Positions 21,776-31,681 are shown, numbered from the stretch's first letter. The stretch: 64,000 nucleotides of DNA from Pistricoccus aurantiacus (GCF_007954585.1 NZ_CP042382.1:2108001-2172000), one strand, 5' to 3'. Numbers and translations: made by a program. Notes: a model not told the origin generated them from the letters alone.

Positions 21776-23473
21776 ATGAACTCGTCACTACTCGCCTTTC
21801 TGGCTTTTCTGCCCTTGCTGCTGGCAGGGGTACTGCTGATCGGCTTTCGCCTGCCGGCCAAGCTGGCCATGCCGATCGTCTTCTTTGCCGCCGCGCTCAT
21901 CGCGCTCTTTGCCTGGGACATGACCTTTACCCGGGTATTGGCCTCCACCCTGCAAGGCCTGATGCTGACCGTGGCGATTCTGTGGATCATCTTCGGCGCC
22001 ATCCTGCTGCTCAAGACCCTCAAGCACTCCGGCGGCATCACCGCCATTCGCAACGGCTTCTCCGGTATCAGCCCGGATCGCCGCGTGCAGGCGATCATCG
22101 TCGCCTGGCTGTTCGGCTGCTTCATCGAGGGGGCTTCCGGCTTCGGCACCCCTGCAGCAGTGGCCGCGCCGCTGATGGTGGCCCTGGGCTTTCCAGCACT
22201 GGCGGCGGTGGTGGTGGGTATGATGATTCAATCCACGCCGGTGTCCTTCGGCGCGGTGGGCACGCCCATTGTCGTCGGCGTTAGCGGCGGGCTGGACAAG
22301 ACGGGCATCACCGAGCAGCTCGTTGCCAACGGAAGTAGCTGGGAAAGCTATTTTCACCTGATCACCTCCGAGGTGGCGATTACCCATGGCATCGTCGGCG
22401 TGTTCATGCCGCTGATTCTGGTGGTGATCATGGTGCGTTTCTTCGGCGCCAACCGTTCCTGGAAGGAGGGGCTGGATATTGCCCCCTTCGCGCTTTTCGC
22501 CGGGGTGTGCTTCGTGGTGCCTTACATGCTGGCCGGTGTGCTGCTGGGGCCGGAATTTCCGTCGATGATCGGCGCCATGGTGGGGCTGGCCATCGTGGTT
22601 CCCGCGGCGCGCAAGGGCTTCCTGTTGCCGAGAACCACCTGGGACTTTCCCGACGCCAAGTCCTGGCCGGACGAGTGGATCGGCAAGCTCGAGGTCGATG
22701 TCGATCGAATCCTTGGGCGTACGCCGATTTCCACCTTCATGGGCTGGCTGCCCTATGTACTGCTGGCGGTGCTGCTGGTGATCTCTCGTGTCGTGGCGCC
22801 GGTCAAGGAAGCGCTGACCGCGATAGCGATTTCCTGGAACGATATTCTCGGCGAGGTGGGCATCAGCAGTAGCATTCAGCCGCTCTACCTGCCCGGCGGT
22901 ATCCTGCTGATGGTGGTGTTGATCACCGCCGTCATGCACCGCATGCAGGCACGAGAACTCGGCGCTGCCTTCTCGGAATCCACCAGGACCCTGCTGGGTG
23001 CGGGCTTCGTGTTGATCTTCACCATTCCCATGGTGCGTATCCTGATCAACTCCGGGGTCAACGGGGCGGATCTGGTCTCCATGCCGGTAGCCATGGCGCA
23101 GTTCGTCGCCGACAGCGTGGGCGGCGTCTACCCGCTGTTCGCGCCCACGGTGGGGGCGCTCGGGGCATTCATCGCCGGCTCCAATACGGTCTCCAACCTG
23201 ATGTTGTCGGACTTCCAGTTCAATGTCGCCAGCCAGCTGGGACTTTCCACCGCCATGATGGTGGCGCTGCAGGCGGTGGGCGCCGCCGCGGGCAACATGA
23301 TCGCCATTCACAACGTGGTGGCGGCCTCCGCCACGGTGGGGCTGCTGGGCCGCGAAGGCATAACGCTGCGCAAGACCATCCTGCCGACCATCTACTACGT
23401 GTTGTTCGCCGGCATCATCGGCTTGATTGCCTTCTATGGCCTGGGCATCGTCGATGGTCTCGGCGGCGCCTGA
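21776..23473 (+). CDS. lldP: L-lactate permease (LldP/GlcA family)
   Basis: Proton symporter for lactate and, in family members, glycolate. The 565-residue protein is almost entirely hydrophobic with about 12-14 helices; [20 protein letters not shown] (about 115-134) and [17 protein letters not shown] are family hallmarks. AGGAG at 21762-21766 precedes ATG 21776. It heads lldP-glcDEF and is preceded by a PdhR-type operator and a repeat-rich leader. LldP and GlcA cannot be told apart by eye; the glcDEF neighbours make glycolate transport plausible. Confidence 0.93.
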   Translation: MNSSLLAFLAFLPLLLAGVLLIGFRLPAKLAMPIVFFAAALIALFAWDMTFTRVLASTLQGLMLTVAILWIIFGAILLLKTLKHSGGITAIRNGFSGISPDRRVQAIIVAWLFGCFIEGASGFGTPAAVAAPLMVALGFPALAAVVVGMMIQSTPVSFGAVGTPIVVGVSGGLDKTGITEQLVANGSSWESYFHLITSEVAITHGIVGVFMPLILVVIMVRFFGANRSWKEGLDIAPFALFAGVCFVVPYMLAGVLLGPEFPSMIGAMVGLAIVVPAARKGFLLPRTTWDFPDAKSWPDEWIGKLEVDVDRILGRTPISTFMGWLPYVLLAVLLVISRVVAPVKEALTAIAISWNDILGEVGISSSIQPLYLPGGILLMVVLITAVMHRMQARELGAAFSESTRTLLGAGFVLIFTIPMVRILINSGVNGADLVSMPVAMAQFVADSVGGVYPLFAPTVGALGAFIAGSNTVSNLMLSDFQFNVASQLGLSTAMMVALQAVGAAAGNMIAIHNVVAASATVGLLGREGITLRKTILPTIYYVLFAGIIGLIAFYGLGIVDGLGGA

Positions 23474-23503
23474 GCAACAGGCGATAATTGACGAGGAACA
23501 CCT

Positions 23504-25003
23504 ATGAATATTCTCTACGACGAGCGCCTCGACGGGTTGCTTCCCACCCTGGACAAGGCACAGGTACGCGAACGGCTTACGCAGACGCTACCGGACATGA
23601 CCCTGCTGCATCGGGAGGAAGACCTGCGACCCTTCGAATGCGACGGGCTGTCCGTCTATCGGGTAGTGCCGATGCTGGTGGCCATGCCCGATACCTTGGC
23701 GCAGATCGAAACCCTGATGAAAACCTGCTACGAGCTGCAGGTGCCGGTGGTGACCCGAGGCGCTGGCACCGGGCTTTCCGGCGGGGCGCTTCCCCTGGAG
23801 AAGGGCGTGCTGCTGGTGATGACCCGTTTCGCCAAGATTCTCGATATCGATCCGGACGCACGTACCGCCCGGGTCCAGCCCGGGGTGCGCAATCTGGCGA
23901 TTTCCGAGGCCGCCGCGCCTTACGGCCTTTATTACGCGCCGGACCCGTCGTCCCAGATTGCCTGTTCCATCGGCGGCAACGTGGCGGAGAACGCCGGCGG
24001 CGTGCACTGCCTGAAATACGGCCTGACGGTGCACAACGTGCTCGAGGTGCAGGTGATCACCATCGAAGGCGAGCGCATGACCCTGGGCTCAGCCGCCTTC
24101 GATGCCCCGGGCTTCGATCTGCTGGCGCTGTTCAACGGCTCCGAGGGCATGCTCGGGATCATCACCGAGGTCACCGTCAAGCTGCTGCCCAAGCCGGAAG
24201 TCGCCAAGGTGCTGATGGCAAGCTTCGATGACGTGGAAAAAGCCGGAAAAGCGGTGGGGGATATCATCGCCGCAGGCATCATTCCCGGCGGCCTGGAAAT
24301 GATGGACAAGCTGGCGATCCAGGCGGCGGAGGATTTCATCCAGGCGGGCTACCCGGTGGAGGCGGAGGCGATCCTGCTGTGCGAGCTGGATGGGGTGGAA
24401 GCGGACGTGAACGACGACTGCGCCACGGTGCGCGGTGTGCTCGAGCGGGCCGGCGCCACAGAGGTTCGACAGGCGCGAGACGAGGCGGAGCGGGCGCTGT
24501 TCTGGGCCGGACGCAAGAACGCCTTCCCCGCGGTGGGGCGGCTGTCGCCGGACTATTACTGCATGGACGGCACCATTCCCCGGCGGGAATTGCCCCGAGT
24601 GCTCAAGGGTATCGCGGAACTCTCTCAGGAATACGGCTTGCGGGTGGCCAATGTCTTTCATGCGGGAGATGGCAACACGCATCCGTTGATCATGTTCGAC
24701 GCCAACCAGCCCGGGGAACTGGAAAAAGCGGAAACCGTGGGCGGCAAGATTCTCGAACTTTGTGTCGAGGTCGGCGGCTCGATCACCGGCGAGCACGGCG
24801 TGGGCCGCGAAAAGATCAATCAGATGTGCGTGCAGTTCCAGCCGGACGAGCTGGCCGTCTTTCACGCGGTCAAGGCCGCCTTCGACGAGAAGGGTCTGCT
24901 CAACCCCGGCAAGAATATTCCCACGCTGCACCGCTGCGCGGAATTCGGCGCCATGCATGTTCACAAGGGACAGCTGCCGCATCCGGAACTGCCGCGCTTT
25001 TGA
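23504..25003 (+). CDS. glcD: Glycolate (or D-lactate) oxidase FAD subunit
   Basis: FAD-linked 2-hydroxyacid dehydrogenase subunit; oxidises glycolate to glyoxylate and often D-lactate to pyruvate. The 499-residue protein has the PCMH-type FAD domain (VVTRGAGTGLSGGALP near 84-100, DPSSQIACSIGGNVAENAGG near 147-166) and a C-terminal FAD-oxidase domain with NVFHAGDGNTHP and GSITGEHGVG. GAGGA precedes ATG 23504. Gap of 30 bases from lldP and nine from glcE, consistent with one operon. Confidence 0.93.
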   Translation: MNILYDERLDGLLPTLDKAQVRERLTQTLPDMTLLHREEDLRPFECDGLSVYRVVPMLVAMPDTLAQIETLMKTCYELQVPVVTRGAGTGLSGGALPLEKGVLLVMTRFAKILDIDPDARTARVQPGVRNLAISEAAAPYGLYYAPDPSSQIACSIGGNVAENAGGVHCLKYGLTVHNVLEVQVITIEGERMTLGSAAFDAPGFDLLALFNGSEGMLGIITEVTVKLLPKPEVAKVLMASFDDVEKAGKAVGDIIAAGIIPGGLEMMDKLAIQAAEDFIQAGYPVEAEAILLCELDGVEADVNDDCATVRGVLERAGATEVRQARDEAERALFWAGRKNAFPAVGRLSPDYYCMDGTIPRRELPRVLKGIAELSQEYGLRVANVFHAGDGNTHPLIMFDANQPGELEKAETVGGKILELCVEVGGSITGEHGVGREKINQMCVQFQPDELAVFHAVKAAFDEKGLLNPGKNIPTLHRCAEFGAMHVHKGQLPHPELPRF

Positions 25004-25012
25004 GGGTTGACG

Positions 25013-26098
25013 ATGAATATTGATGGACAACAAAGGGATATGACGGAGGCGCTGTGCGAGAAAGTGCGCCAGGCCAACGCGGACAAGACGCCGCTGCGTA
25101 TCGAAGGCGGCGGCACCAAGGCGTTCTACGGGCGCCCAGTGTCAGTGAAAGGAGTGGAAGGGGAGGCGCTTTCCACCCGCGAGCATTGCGGTATCACTCA
25201 TTACGATCCGGTGGAGCTGGTGATCACCGTGCGCGCCGGCACGCCGCTTGCGCAGTTCGAGGCAGCGCTGGCGGAAAATCACCAGCAGCTCGGCTGCGAG
25301 CCGCCGCACTTCGGTAGCACCGCCACCGTGGGGGGCATGGTCGCCGCCGGCCTGTCCGGGCCGCGTCGTCCCTGGGCGGGGGCGGTGCGGGATTTCGTGC
25401 TGGGTACCCGGCTGATTACTCACGAAGGCAAATCGCTGCGCTTCGGCGGCGAGGTGATGAAGAACGTCGCTGGCTACGATCTGTCCCGGCTGATGGTGGG
25501 TGCCCAGGGCACCTTAGGGGTGATCGCGGAAGTCTCCTTCAAGGTGCTGCCCAAGCCTGCCGCCATCCACAGTCTGCGCCTGGAAATGCCACTGGAAAAG
25601 GCGTTCCAGCGGCTCGCCGAATGGGGGCGCGAGCCCTTGCCCCTTACCGCCGCCGCCTATCACGATGGTGCGCTGCATTTGCGTCTGGAGGGCGGTAAGA
25701 GTTCCGTTGCCGCCACCGCCGCACGTCTTGGCGGTGACGAGTTGCAAGGACGGTTCTGGCAGGAACTGCGGGAGCAGCGATTGCGCTTTTTCGACAGCCA
25801 GGATTCACGGCCGCTATGGCGACTATCGCTGCCCAACAACACCCCGACTCTGGCGCTGGATGGCGATGTGCTATATGACTGGGCCGGCGCCCAGCGCTGG
25901 CTGAGAAGCGACATGGCCCCTGACCGACTGCGGGAAGAAGTCGCGCGCGCCAAAGGCCACGCTACCTGTTTTACTCTCGGCGTGGCGGAACCCTTTATGC
26001 CGCTGGCACCAACCGTGGCCAAGTATCACAAGCGGCTCAAGGAACGGCTCGACCCTCACGGCATCTTCAACCCCGGCCGGCTTTACGCGGAGCTCTAG
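25013..26098 (+). CDS. glcE: Glycolate oxidase FAD-binding subunit
   Basis: Second flavin-binding subunit of glycolate oxidase, shorter than GlcD. The 361-residue protein keeps the FAD-domain segment (IEGGGTKAFYGR, FGSTATVGGMVAAGLSGPRRP, LGTRLITHEGK, KNVAGYDLSRLMVGAQGTLG) and ends FNPGRLYAEL, as GlcE does. I chose ATG 25013, eight bases after GAGGG; a TTG at 25007 is also open. It ends two bases before glcF. Confidence 0.93.
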   Translation: MNIDGQQRDMTEALCEKVRQANADKTPLRIEGGGTKAFYGRPVSVKGVEGEALSTREHCGITHYDPVELVITVRAGTPLAQFEAALAENHQQLGCEPPHFGSTATVGGMVAAGLSGPRRPWAGAVRDFVLGTRLITHEGKSLRFGGEVMKNVAGYDLSRLMVGAQGTLGVIAEVSFKVLPKPAAIHSLRLEMPLEKAFQRLAEWGREPLPLTAAAYHDGALHLRLEGGKSSVAATAARLGGDELQGRFWQELREQRLRFFDSQDSRPLWRLSLPNNTPTLALDGDVLYDWAGAQRWLRSDMAPDRLREEVARAKGHATCFTLGVAEPFMPLAPTVAKYHKRLKERLDPHGIFNPGRLYAEL

Positions 26099-26100
26099 TC

Positions 26101-27336
26101 ATGCAAACCCATTTCACCGAGGCGGACCTGCAGAAGCCACATCTTCGCGAGGCGGAGCGGGTGCTGCGTACCTGCGTGCACTGCGGCTTCTGCAACGCCA
26201 CCTGCCCCACCTATCTGCTGCTCGGCGACGAGCGGGACGGCCCTCGCGGGCGCATCTATCTGATGAAGGAGCTGCTGGAAAGCCGCGACGACGACGCGGA
26301 GGTTACTCGAGAAACCCAGACGCATCTGGATCGCTGTCTGACCTGCCTCAACTGCGAAACCACCTGCCCCTCCGGGGTGCAATACCACAAATTGTTGGAT
26401 ATCGGCCGGGCGGAAGTCGAGCGTCGCGTGGGTCGCACGCCCAAGGAGCGGGCGCTGCGTTTCGGCTTGCGCCAGGCGCTGGTCGAGCCGAGGCGTTTCA
26501 AGGCACTGCTCAAGCTGGGCCAGACGTTTCGTCCGCTGGTGCCCGGCACGCTCAGGGACAAGATGCCTGCCAAGCCGGTGGAACCGGGCAAGCGTCCGGC
26601 GGGGCAACAACACCCTCGCCAGATGTTGATTCTCGAAGGCTGCGTGCAGCCCGGACTTTCGCCGAATACCAATGCCGCCACGGCGCGGGTGCTCGATCGA
26701 CTGGAGATCGGTCTGATGGCCTCGCCCAAGGCCGGCTGCTGCGGCGCCGTGGATTATCACCTCAATGCCCAGCAGGCAGGGCTTGACCGTGCACGGACCA
26801 ATATCGACGCCTGGTGGCCGGCCATCGAAGACGGCTGTGAGGCCATCGTCCAGACCGCCAGCGGCTGCGGGGCCTTCGTCAAGGAATACGGTGAGCTTTT
26901 GGCAGAGGATCCGGATTACTGCGAGAAGGCCGAGCGGGTCAGCGCCTTAGCCAAGGATCTGGTCGAGGTGCTGCGAGAAGAGGATTTGGAAAAACTGAAC
27001 GTGGAAGCGTCTCGCAAGCTGGCGTTTCACTGCCCTTGCACCTTGCAACACGCCCAGAAGCTGGGCGGTGCGGTGGAGCAAGTGCTGGTCAAACTGGGGT
27101 TCGAGCTCGCACCGGTGCAAAACGCCCATCTGTGCTGCGGCTCGGCGGGCACTTATTCGATCACCCAGCCAGCACTGGCGCATCAACTTCGCGACAACAA
27201 GCTCGATGCCCTGGAAGCCGGCCGTCCGGAAATGATCGTTACCGCCAATATCGGCTGCCAGACTCATCTGAACGGCGCCGGAAGAACCCCGGTGAGGCAT
27301 TGGATCGAAATCGTCGACGACGCGCTTTGCCGATAA
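26101..27336 (+). CDS. glcF: Glycolate oxidase iron-sulfur subunit
   Basis: Passes electrons from GlcDE to the respiratory chain. The 411-residue protein has two N-terminal cluster motifs, CVHCGFCNATCP (about 25-36) and CLTCLNCETTCP (about 79-90), and C-terminal cysteine-rich CCG-type segments (GCCGAVDYHL and LCCGSAGTY). GGAG lies upstream of the ATG, inside the end of glcE. Last gene of lldP-glcDEF. Confidence 0.94.
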   Translation: MQTHFTEADLQKPHLREAERVLRTCVHCGFCNATCPTYLLLGDERDGPRGRIYLMKELLESRDDDAEVTRETQTHLDRCLTCLNCETTCPSGVQYHKLLDIGRAEVERRVGRTPKERALRFGLRQALVEPRRFKALLKLGQTFRPLVPGTLRDKMPAKPVEPGKRPAGQQHPRQMLILEGCVQPGLSPNTNAATARVLDRLEIGLMASPKAGCCGAVDYHLNAQQAGLDRARTNIDAWWPAIEDGCEAIVQTASGCGAFVKEYGELLAEDPDYCEKAERVSALAKDLVEVLREEDLEKLNVEASRKLAFHCPCTLQHAQKLGGAVEQVLVKLGFELAPVQNAHLCCGSAGTYSITQPALAHQLRDNKLDALEAGRPEMIVTANIGCQTHLNGAGRTPVRHWIEIVDDALCR

Positions 27337-27350
27337 AAAAATACGACATG

Positions 27351-27374
27351 AAAAAGCGCCCGAAGAGGGCGCTT
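27351..27374 (-). terminator. Terminator of the universal stress gene
   Basis: AAGCGCCC-GAAGA-GGGCGCTT hairpin. On the minus strand it is followed by TTTTT, the correct order for the uspA-like gene. It also lies just after convergent glcF. Confidence 0.85.
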
Positions 27375-27393
27375 GGATCATTGTGGATGTTGC

Positions 27394-27837
27394 TCAACGC
27401 ACGGTGATCACGGTGCTCTTGGCGTTGTGAGTCACCTTGTGGGACACGCTGCCCATGATCAGCCCGCCGAAACCGCCCAGGCCGCGGCTGCCCAGCACGA
27501 TGGCTTCGACTCCGAGATCCCTGGCCTTGTTGAGGATCAGTCGGGAAGGATCGCCCTGCTCGACGTGGGTCTCGATCTTGAAATCGCCATTTTCCTGGGC
27601 TTCCGCCTTGGCGCCTTCGACGACTTTCCTGCCGGCGGCGGTGACCTGCTTGCTGCTGGCCTCCATGGGAATCGCGCCGATACCCCATACCAGCACCGTA
27701 TCGTGAGACAGGGATTCCGGGATATGCAGAATATGCAGCGTTGCATTGTCTTCTTTCTTGACCAGATGACAGGCCACGTTGAGGGCTTTCTTGGAGTTTT
27801 CGGAGCCGTCTACCGCTACTAGAACCGTGTTGAACAT
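27394..27837 (-). CDS. Universal stress protein (UspA family)
   Basis: Cytoplasmic ATP-binding-type stress protein, 147 residues. The N terminus MFNTVLVAVDGSENS and the C-terminal GSRGLGGFGGLIMGSVSHKV with the G-2x-G-9x-G-S nucleotide motif (about 118-137) are typical. The start follows AAGGAGG, an excellent ribosome site, suggesting high expression. Monocistronic between two terminator/promoter gaps. The stress condition cannot be read from the sequence. Confidence 0.92.
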   Translation of the reverse strand: MFNTVLVAVDGSENSKKALNVACHLVKKEDNATLHILHIPESLSHDTVLVWGIGAIPMEASSKQVTAAGRKVVEGAKAEAQENGDFKIETHVEQGDPSRLILNKARDLGVEAIVLGSRGLGGFGGLIMGSVSHKVTHNAKSTVITVR

Positions 27838-27949
27838 GTTGTGTCCTCCTTGTATGCATAAGGCTAGCTTATTCAGTCTTGATGCCAGTGCTGTTGATAT
27901 AAATCAAGCCTACGTCGATTGGCTCAGATTAACCTTACCTTAATTCAAT

Positions 27950-29032
27950 CTAGCCGGGGGGCTGCGTGTCCCTGGTTTCGAGTTGACGCAGGCGTTGCCA
28001 CAGATCCCGACGTAAATCCCCCAGCCGTGGTGCCTGGCCAGTTTCGAAGGGCAGGGGGCGTGCCAGCCCTAGGGTTCGCAGCCCAAGGCGCGCACTCAAG
28101 AGTCCAACGCCGAGCCCCTGGCCAGCTCGAGTGGAGAGCCGGCCCGCCAGGTTCATGGATAGAAGTCCCATGCCGGCATCGCTGGCGATCTCGCTGGCCC
28201 CGGCAAAGGCCATATTGTAAAGCACCTGGCGCAGCAGCTTCAGGCGGCTGGCATAGCCGAGTTCCAGACCGTAGAGCCGCGCTAGGCGATCAATCAAGGC
28301 CAGGTTTCGCCAGGCCACAAGCCCCATATCCACCAGGGTCATGGGGCTGACCGCCACCATGATGGCGGTATCGCTGGACATGCGGGAAATCAGCCGTCGT
28401 GCCTCCCGATCTCGCGGGGCGAGCAGATGATGTGCCAGCAAGGCGCGTATCTCGGCGCCGTCGTGATGGCTTTCCTTGGCCGCCAGAAAGTTTCGCCAGT
28501 GTGGATGATCCTTGTCCAGATCCAACTGCTGACGCAAGGTATCCGCCAGGTCCAGCGCCTGCCGAGTACTGGCGCCCTCCAGATCATCGAGCTTTTCCCG
28601 CAGCCGGCCGTGGCGCCGCAGTCGGCGCAGCCGCCATAGCTCCTTCAATAGCGCCACCGTGCCAAGCCCCAGAGCGGTCAGCCCCAGCAGGCTCCAGGCG
28701 CCGGCCAGCCAGTCGCCGCCCAGGGCAGCGGCGTAAATCGTTTGCCCCGCCTCCACCACTCCCAAACCCAAGGCGCCGGTCAGCAGAAAAAGTAACCCGA
28801 AGCGGCGCTTGCGTGGCCGGGCCAGGCTAGCGGCCAGCGCATCCTCTGTTGAGCTCGGTGTATCCCGAACCGTCAGGGGCTGAGTTTCCTGACCGCTCTC
28901 GAAGCGCTCCGTGGGGCGCGGGTCCCGAAACGTCGATGACGATAGATCCCCCTCGCCAGGATCCATTTCGTCGAGGGAGAAACGCTGGGCGGGGCGGGGC
29001 GAGGCCGGTTTGGAATGAGTCGGTTTGCTCAT
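27950..29032 (-). CDS. ycjF: YcjF-family membrane protein (DUF697)
   Basis: 360-residue protein with a charged, disordered N terminus (about 1-75), two closely spaced hydrophobic helices (about 77-130) and a C-terminal DUF697 part containing SPMTLVDMGLVAWRN and GLELGYASRLKLLRQV. It overlaps ycjX by four bases (ATGA) and is co-translated with it, the usual arrangement. The pair is linked to phage-shock and envelope-stress genes in enteric bacteria; no psp genes are seen here. Exact function unknown. Confidence 0.88.
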   Translation of the reverse strand: MSKPTHSKPASPRPAQRFSLDEMDPGEGDLSSSTFRDPRPTERFESGQETQPLTVRDTPSSTEDALAASLARPRKRRFGLLFLLTGALGLGVVEAGQTIYAAALGGDWLAGAWSLLGLTALGLGTVALLKELWRLRRLRRHGRLREKLDDLEGASTRQALDLADTLRQQLDLDKDHPHWRNFLAAKESHHDGAEIRALLAHHLLAPRDREARRLISRMSSDTAIMVAVSPMTLVDMGLVAWRNLALIDRLARLYGLELGYASRLKLLRQVLYNMAFAGASEIASDAGMGLLSMNLAGRLSTRAGQGLGVGLLSARLGLRTLGLARPLPFETGQAPRLGDLRRDLWQRLRQLETRDTQPPG

Positions 29033-30420
29033 CGCAGTTTGTCTCCAATCAGCCAGTCCAAGGCCGCGTCCATGCGGATATGCGGTAGCGCGCCGCTTGC
29101 CCGGGGCAGCGGACGAAAGGCGGTGAAATCGAAGCCTTGGCGGGCCCAGAAGGCATCGTCCGGCAAGCGAGGCGGCACCTCGCCGGGAAATATCAGCGTA
29201 TCCTCGCCTTCCAGGGTGGTGCCCTTGAGCACCGGCTGGGTTTGTCCCTGGCGAGTCAGTTCTCGCGCCTCTGTGGCGCGAATCGACGCCAGAGAAAGCG
29301 CCTTGACCGGCACGTTGGCAAAGCGCAGATCCTTGAGCGGCTCCGCCAGCAGCGCTTCGAGCAGGGTCGTCAGGTTGGCATGCTGCTCCGGAGTGACGTG
29401 ATCCGCCTTGGTGGCGGCGATGGCCAGGCGGTCGATACGCGGGGCGAACAGCCGGGAAAGCAGACTGCGCTTGCCGTAGTCGAAGCTTTTCATCAGCGCG
29501 GAAAGCGCTCGTGAGAGATCCGCGAAGCGCTCCGGTCCGGCATTCAAGGCACCCAGCACGTCCACCAGCACGATCTGGCGATCGAAGCGGCGAAAGTGTT
29601 CTCGATAGAAGGGTTTGACGATATGCCGCTGATAGTGGGCGAAACGTCGGGCCAGGGTCTGGTAGACGCTGCGCTTGGGTAGAGCCGCGAGTTGCTTGGG
29701 ATCCATGCCATCGAGCCCGGGCAGGGGGAAGAACTGCAGCACCGGCGCGCCTTCCAGGTCACCGGGCAAGAGAAAGCGCCCGGGCTGCAGATCGGAAAAT
29801 CCCGCCTCCCGGGCAGCGCGGAGTCCTTGAGCGTAGGCTTCGGCAATCGTCGCCAATCGCGCCTCGTCCGCCTCATCCTCCGGGGAAATATCCTCGACCG
29901 CCGCCAGCCAGTCCTGCATCAATCCGCGACGCTCGCTGCCCAGCGTCTGTTGCTGGATAAGGCACCAGCTCAAGTAGTCGTGTTCCAGCAGGGGCAGGTC
30001 GAGCAGCCATTCCCCGGGATAGTCGAACAGATCCAGGCTCAGACGACGGGTTTCGCTACCCAGCAGGGAGGAGCGCTTCGGTCGATAGCGGATCGACAGG
30101 CGCAGTTCGCTGATGCCTCGGGTTGGGTTAGGCCAGGTTGGCGGCTTGGCGTCCAGCGCCGCCATGGCCTGATCGAAGGGAAAGCGCGGCACGCTCAGGT
30201 CCGGCTGATCGACCCGCTGCGCCCCCAGCAGGCGCCCCTCCCGAGCGGCGGGCAGCAGGTCCAGACGGGCTTCCAGCCCCGCATGGCGCAGCTGGTTGAC
30301 CAGGGAGGTCAGAAAGGCGGTCTTGCCGGCGCGCGACAGACCGGTCACCGCCAGGCGCAGCTGGCGGTCGCGACCGCGTTCGACGAGGTTCTGCAGCTCC
30401 CGGGGGAAAAACGTTGGCAT
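29029..30420 (-). CDS. ycjX: YcjX-family P-loop ATPase/GTPase (DUF463)
   Basis: 463-residue nucleotide-binding protein. The Walker A motif GLSRAGKTAF lies at about residues 28-37, followed by a Walker-B-like LFDYPGEWLLD near 135 and a VDVLGALNAG near 287. Structure of homologues shows a GTPase-like fold. It is the upstream partner of ycjF. The 79-base gap to the MFS gene upstream consists largely of a 14-base tandem repeat, so it may be read from the same transcript as the MFS gene or its own promoter. Confidence 0.9.
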   Translation of the reverse strand: MPTFFPRELQNLVERGRDRQLRLAVTGLSRAGKTAFLTSLVNQLRHAGLEARLDLLPAAREGRLLGAQRVDQPDLSVPRFPFDQAMAALDAKPPTWPNPTRGISELRLSIRYRPKRSSLLGSETRRLSLDLFDYPGEWLLDLPLLEHDYLSWCLIQQQTLGSERRGLMQDWLAAVEDISPEDEADEARLATIAEAYAQGLRAAREAGFSDLQPGRFLLPGDLEGAPVLQFFPLPGLDGMDPKQLAALPKRSVYQTLARRFAHYQRHIVKPFYREHFRRFDRQIVLVDVLGALNAGPERFADLSRALSALMKSFDYGKRSLLSRLFAPRIDRLAIAATKADHVTPEQHANLTTLLEALLAEPLKDLRFANVPVKALSLASIRATEARELTRQGQTQPVLKGTTLEGEDTLIFPGEVPPRLPDDAFWARQGFDFTAFRPLPRASGALPHIRMDAALDWLIGDKLR

Positions 30421-30460
30421 GGGATATAGTGTTCCGTTCCGTCCTGAATGGCGTTTCGTG

Positions 30461-30513
30461 GTGGCTTATATCTAGTGGCTTATATCTAGTGGCTTATATC
30501 TAGTGGCTTATAT
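30461..30513 (+). repeat. 14-base tandem repeat (about 3.8 copies)
   Basis: GTGGCTTATATCTA at 30461, 30475 and 30489, plus an 11-base partial copy at 30503. The three full copies are identical. The last two residues and the stop codon of the minus-strand MFS gene come from the array, and the rest fills the spacer before ycjX. Confidence 0.95.
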
Positions 30514-31681
30514 GCGGCTGCTCTGGACGTCCGACAAGCCGCTGCCAGCCGATAGTAGCGATGGGCATCAGAGCGAGGGGAATCAGCACGCCGTTGAGGG
30601 TGGCCCAGCCCAGCCTGTCCACCAGACTGCCCGCCAGCAGAGCGGTGATCGCCACGGTGGTGAATACCAGGAATTCGTTGGTGGCCTGGGTGCGCGCCTT
30701 CTCCGCGGGACGATAGGTTTCCGTCAGCAGGCCGGTGGCGGGCAGGAAGGTGAAATTCCAGCCCAGCCCCAGCAGGATCAGTCCCAGATAGAATCCCGTC
30801 ACGCCCAAAGAGAGCTGAGCCACCAGGCCGCTGGCCGCCAGCAGCAGGCTGCCCAGCACGATCATGGTCCGGGCGCCGAAGCGGGCGGTCAAATGGCCGG
30901 TCACGAAGGAGGGCAGGAACATCGCCAGCACATGCCATTGAATAGTGATGGCGACCTGATGAAAGGAAAACCCTTCCGCCGCCATGGCCAGGGGCGTGGC
31001 GGTCATCGCCAGGTTCATGACGCCGTAGCCGATCAGGGCGGCCACCACCGCGACGATGAAGATCGGCTGGCGGACGATCGTGCCGAGCGGACGCCCTCGC
31101 CCCTCATCGGCGTGAGTCTGCTCCGGCGGCGGCAAACGAATCGTTGTCAGGATAATCAGCGCAACCAGATACAGCGCGCCAAGCCCCAGGAAGCTGCCAA
31201 GGAAAGGGGTATCGCCGAGTTCCCGGCTGATCTCCGCAAGCCAGGGGCCGAAGAATGCCGCCAGCACGCCGCCGCCCATGACCAAGCCGATAGCTCGATC
31301 GCGGAGTGCTATCGGAGCCGCCTCTACCGCGGCGAAGCGGTAGAGCTGGCCGAAGCCGATACCGATGCCGATCAGCCAGGTGGCGAACATGAACAGCGAA
31401 AACTGCTCGATAACCAGCGCCTGAGCGGCCACCCCCACGCCGATCAGCCCCATCATGTTTCCCAGCACGAAACCCCGCTTGCGCCCCAGCCGTGCCATGA
31501 TCAGCGAGGCGGGAATGGTCGCGCACATCAGCCCCAGCCACTGGGTTGCCACCGGCGCCGTCGCCCAGGCCGGGTCCGGCGCAAGCCTCGCACCGATCAG
31601 GGGCGACACCGCGATCAACAGGATGTTGCCGCTGACCAGCAGGGCTTGGCAAAGTGACAGCAGAAAAACGGTAAGAGGCAT
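30500..31681 (-). CDS. MFS transporter, substrate unknown
   Basis: 393-residue integral membrane protein with twelve predicted helices. The loop after helix 2 has MARLGRKRG, a variant of the MFS motif A (GxLxDRxGRR), and the second half has HLTARFGART in the equivalent place. No substrate-specific motif is recognised. The C terminus (EQPHISH) and stop are encoded by the 14-base tandem repeat. The start ATG at 31681 has no strong ribosome site. Same strand as ycjX-ycjF but the functional link is unproven. Confidence 0.85.
   Translation of the reverse strand: MPLTVFLLSLCQALLVSGNILLIAVSPLIGARLAPDPAWATAPVATQWLGLMCATIPASLIMARLGRKRGFVLGNMMGLIGVGVAAQALVIEQFSLFMFATWLIGIGIGFGQLYRFAAVEAAPIALRDRAIGLVMGGGVLAAFFGPWLAEISRELGDTPFLGSFLGLGALYLVALIILTTIRLPPPEQTHADEGRGRPLGTIVRQPIFIVAVVAALIGYGVMNLAMTATPLAMAAEGFSFHQVAITIQWHVLAMFLPSFVTGHLTARFGARTMIVLGSLLLAASGLVAQLSLGVTGFYLGLILLGLGWNFTFLPATGLLTETYRPAEKARTQATNEFLVFTTVAITALLAGSLVDRLGWATLNGVLIPLALMPIATIGWQRLVGRPEQPHISH

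Noticed and set aside
21788-23311. 507-codon antisense frame in lldP
   Set aside because: His/Gln/Arg-rich shadow typical of antisense frames; the sense frame is a clear permease.
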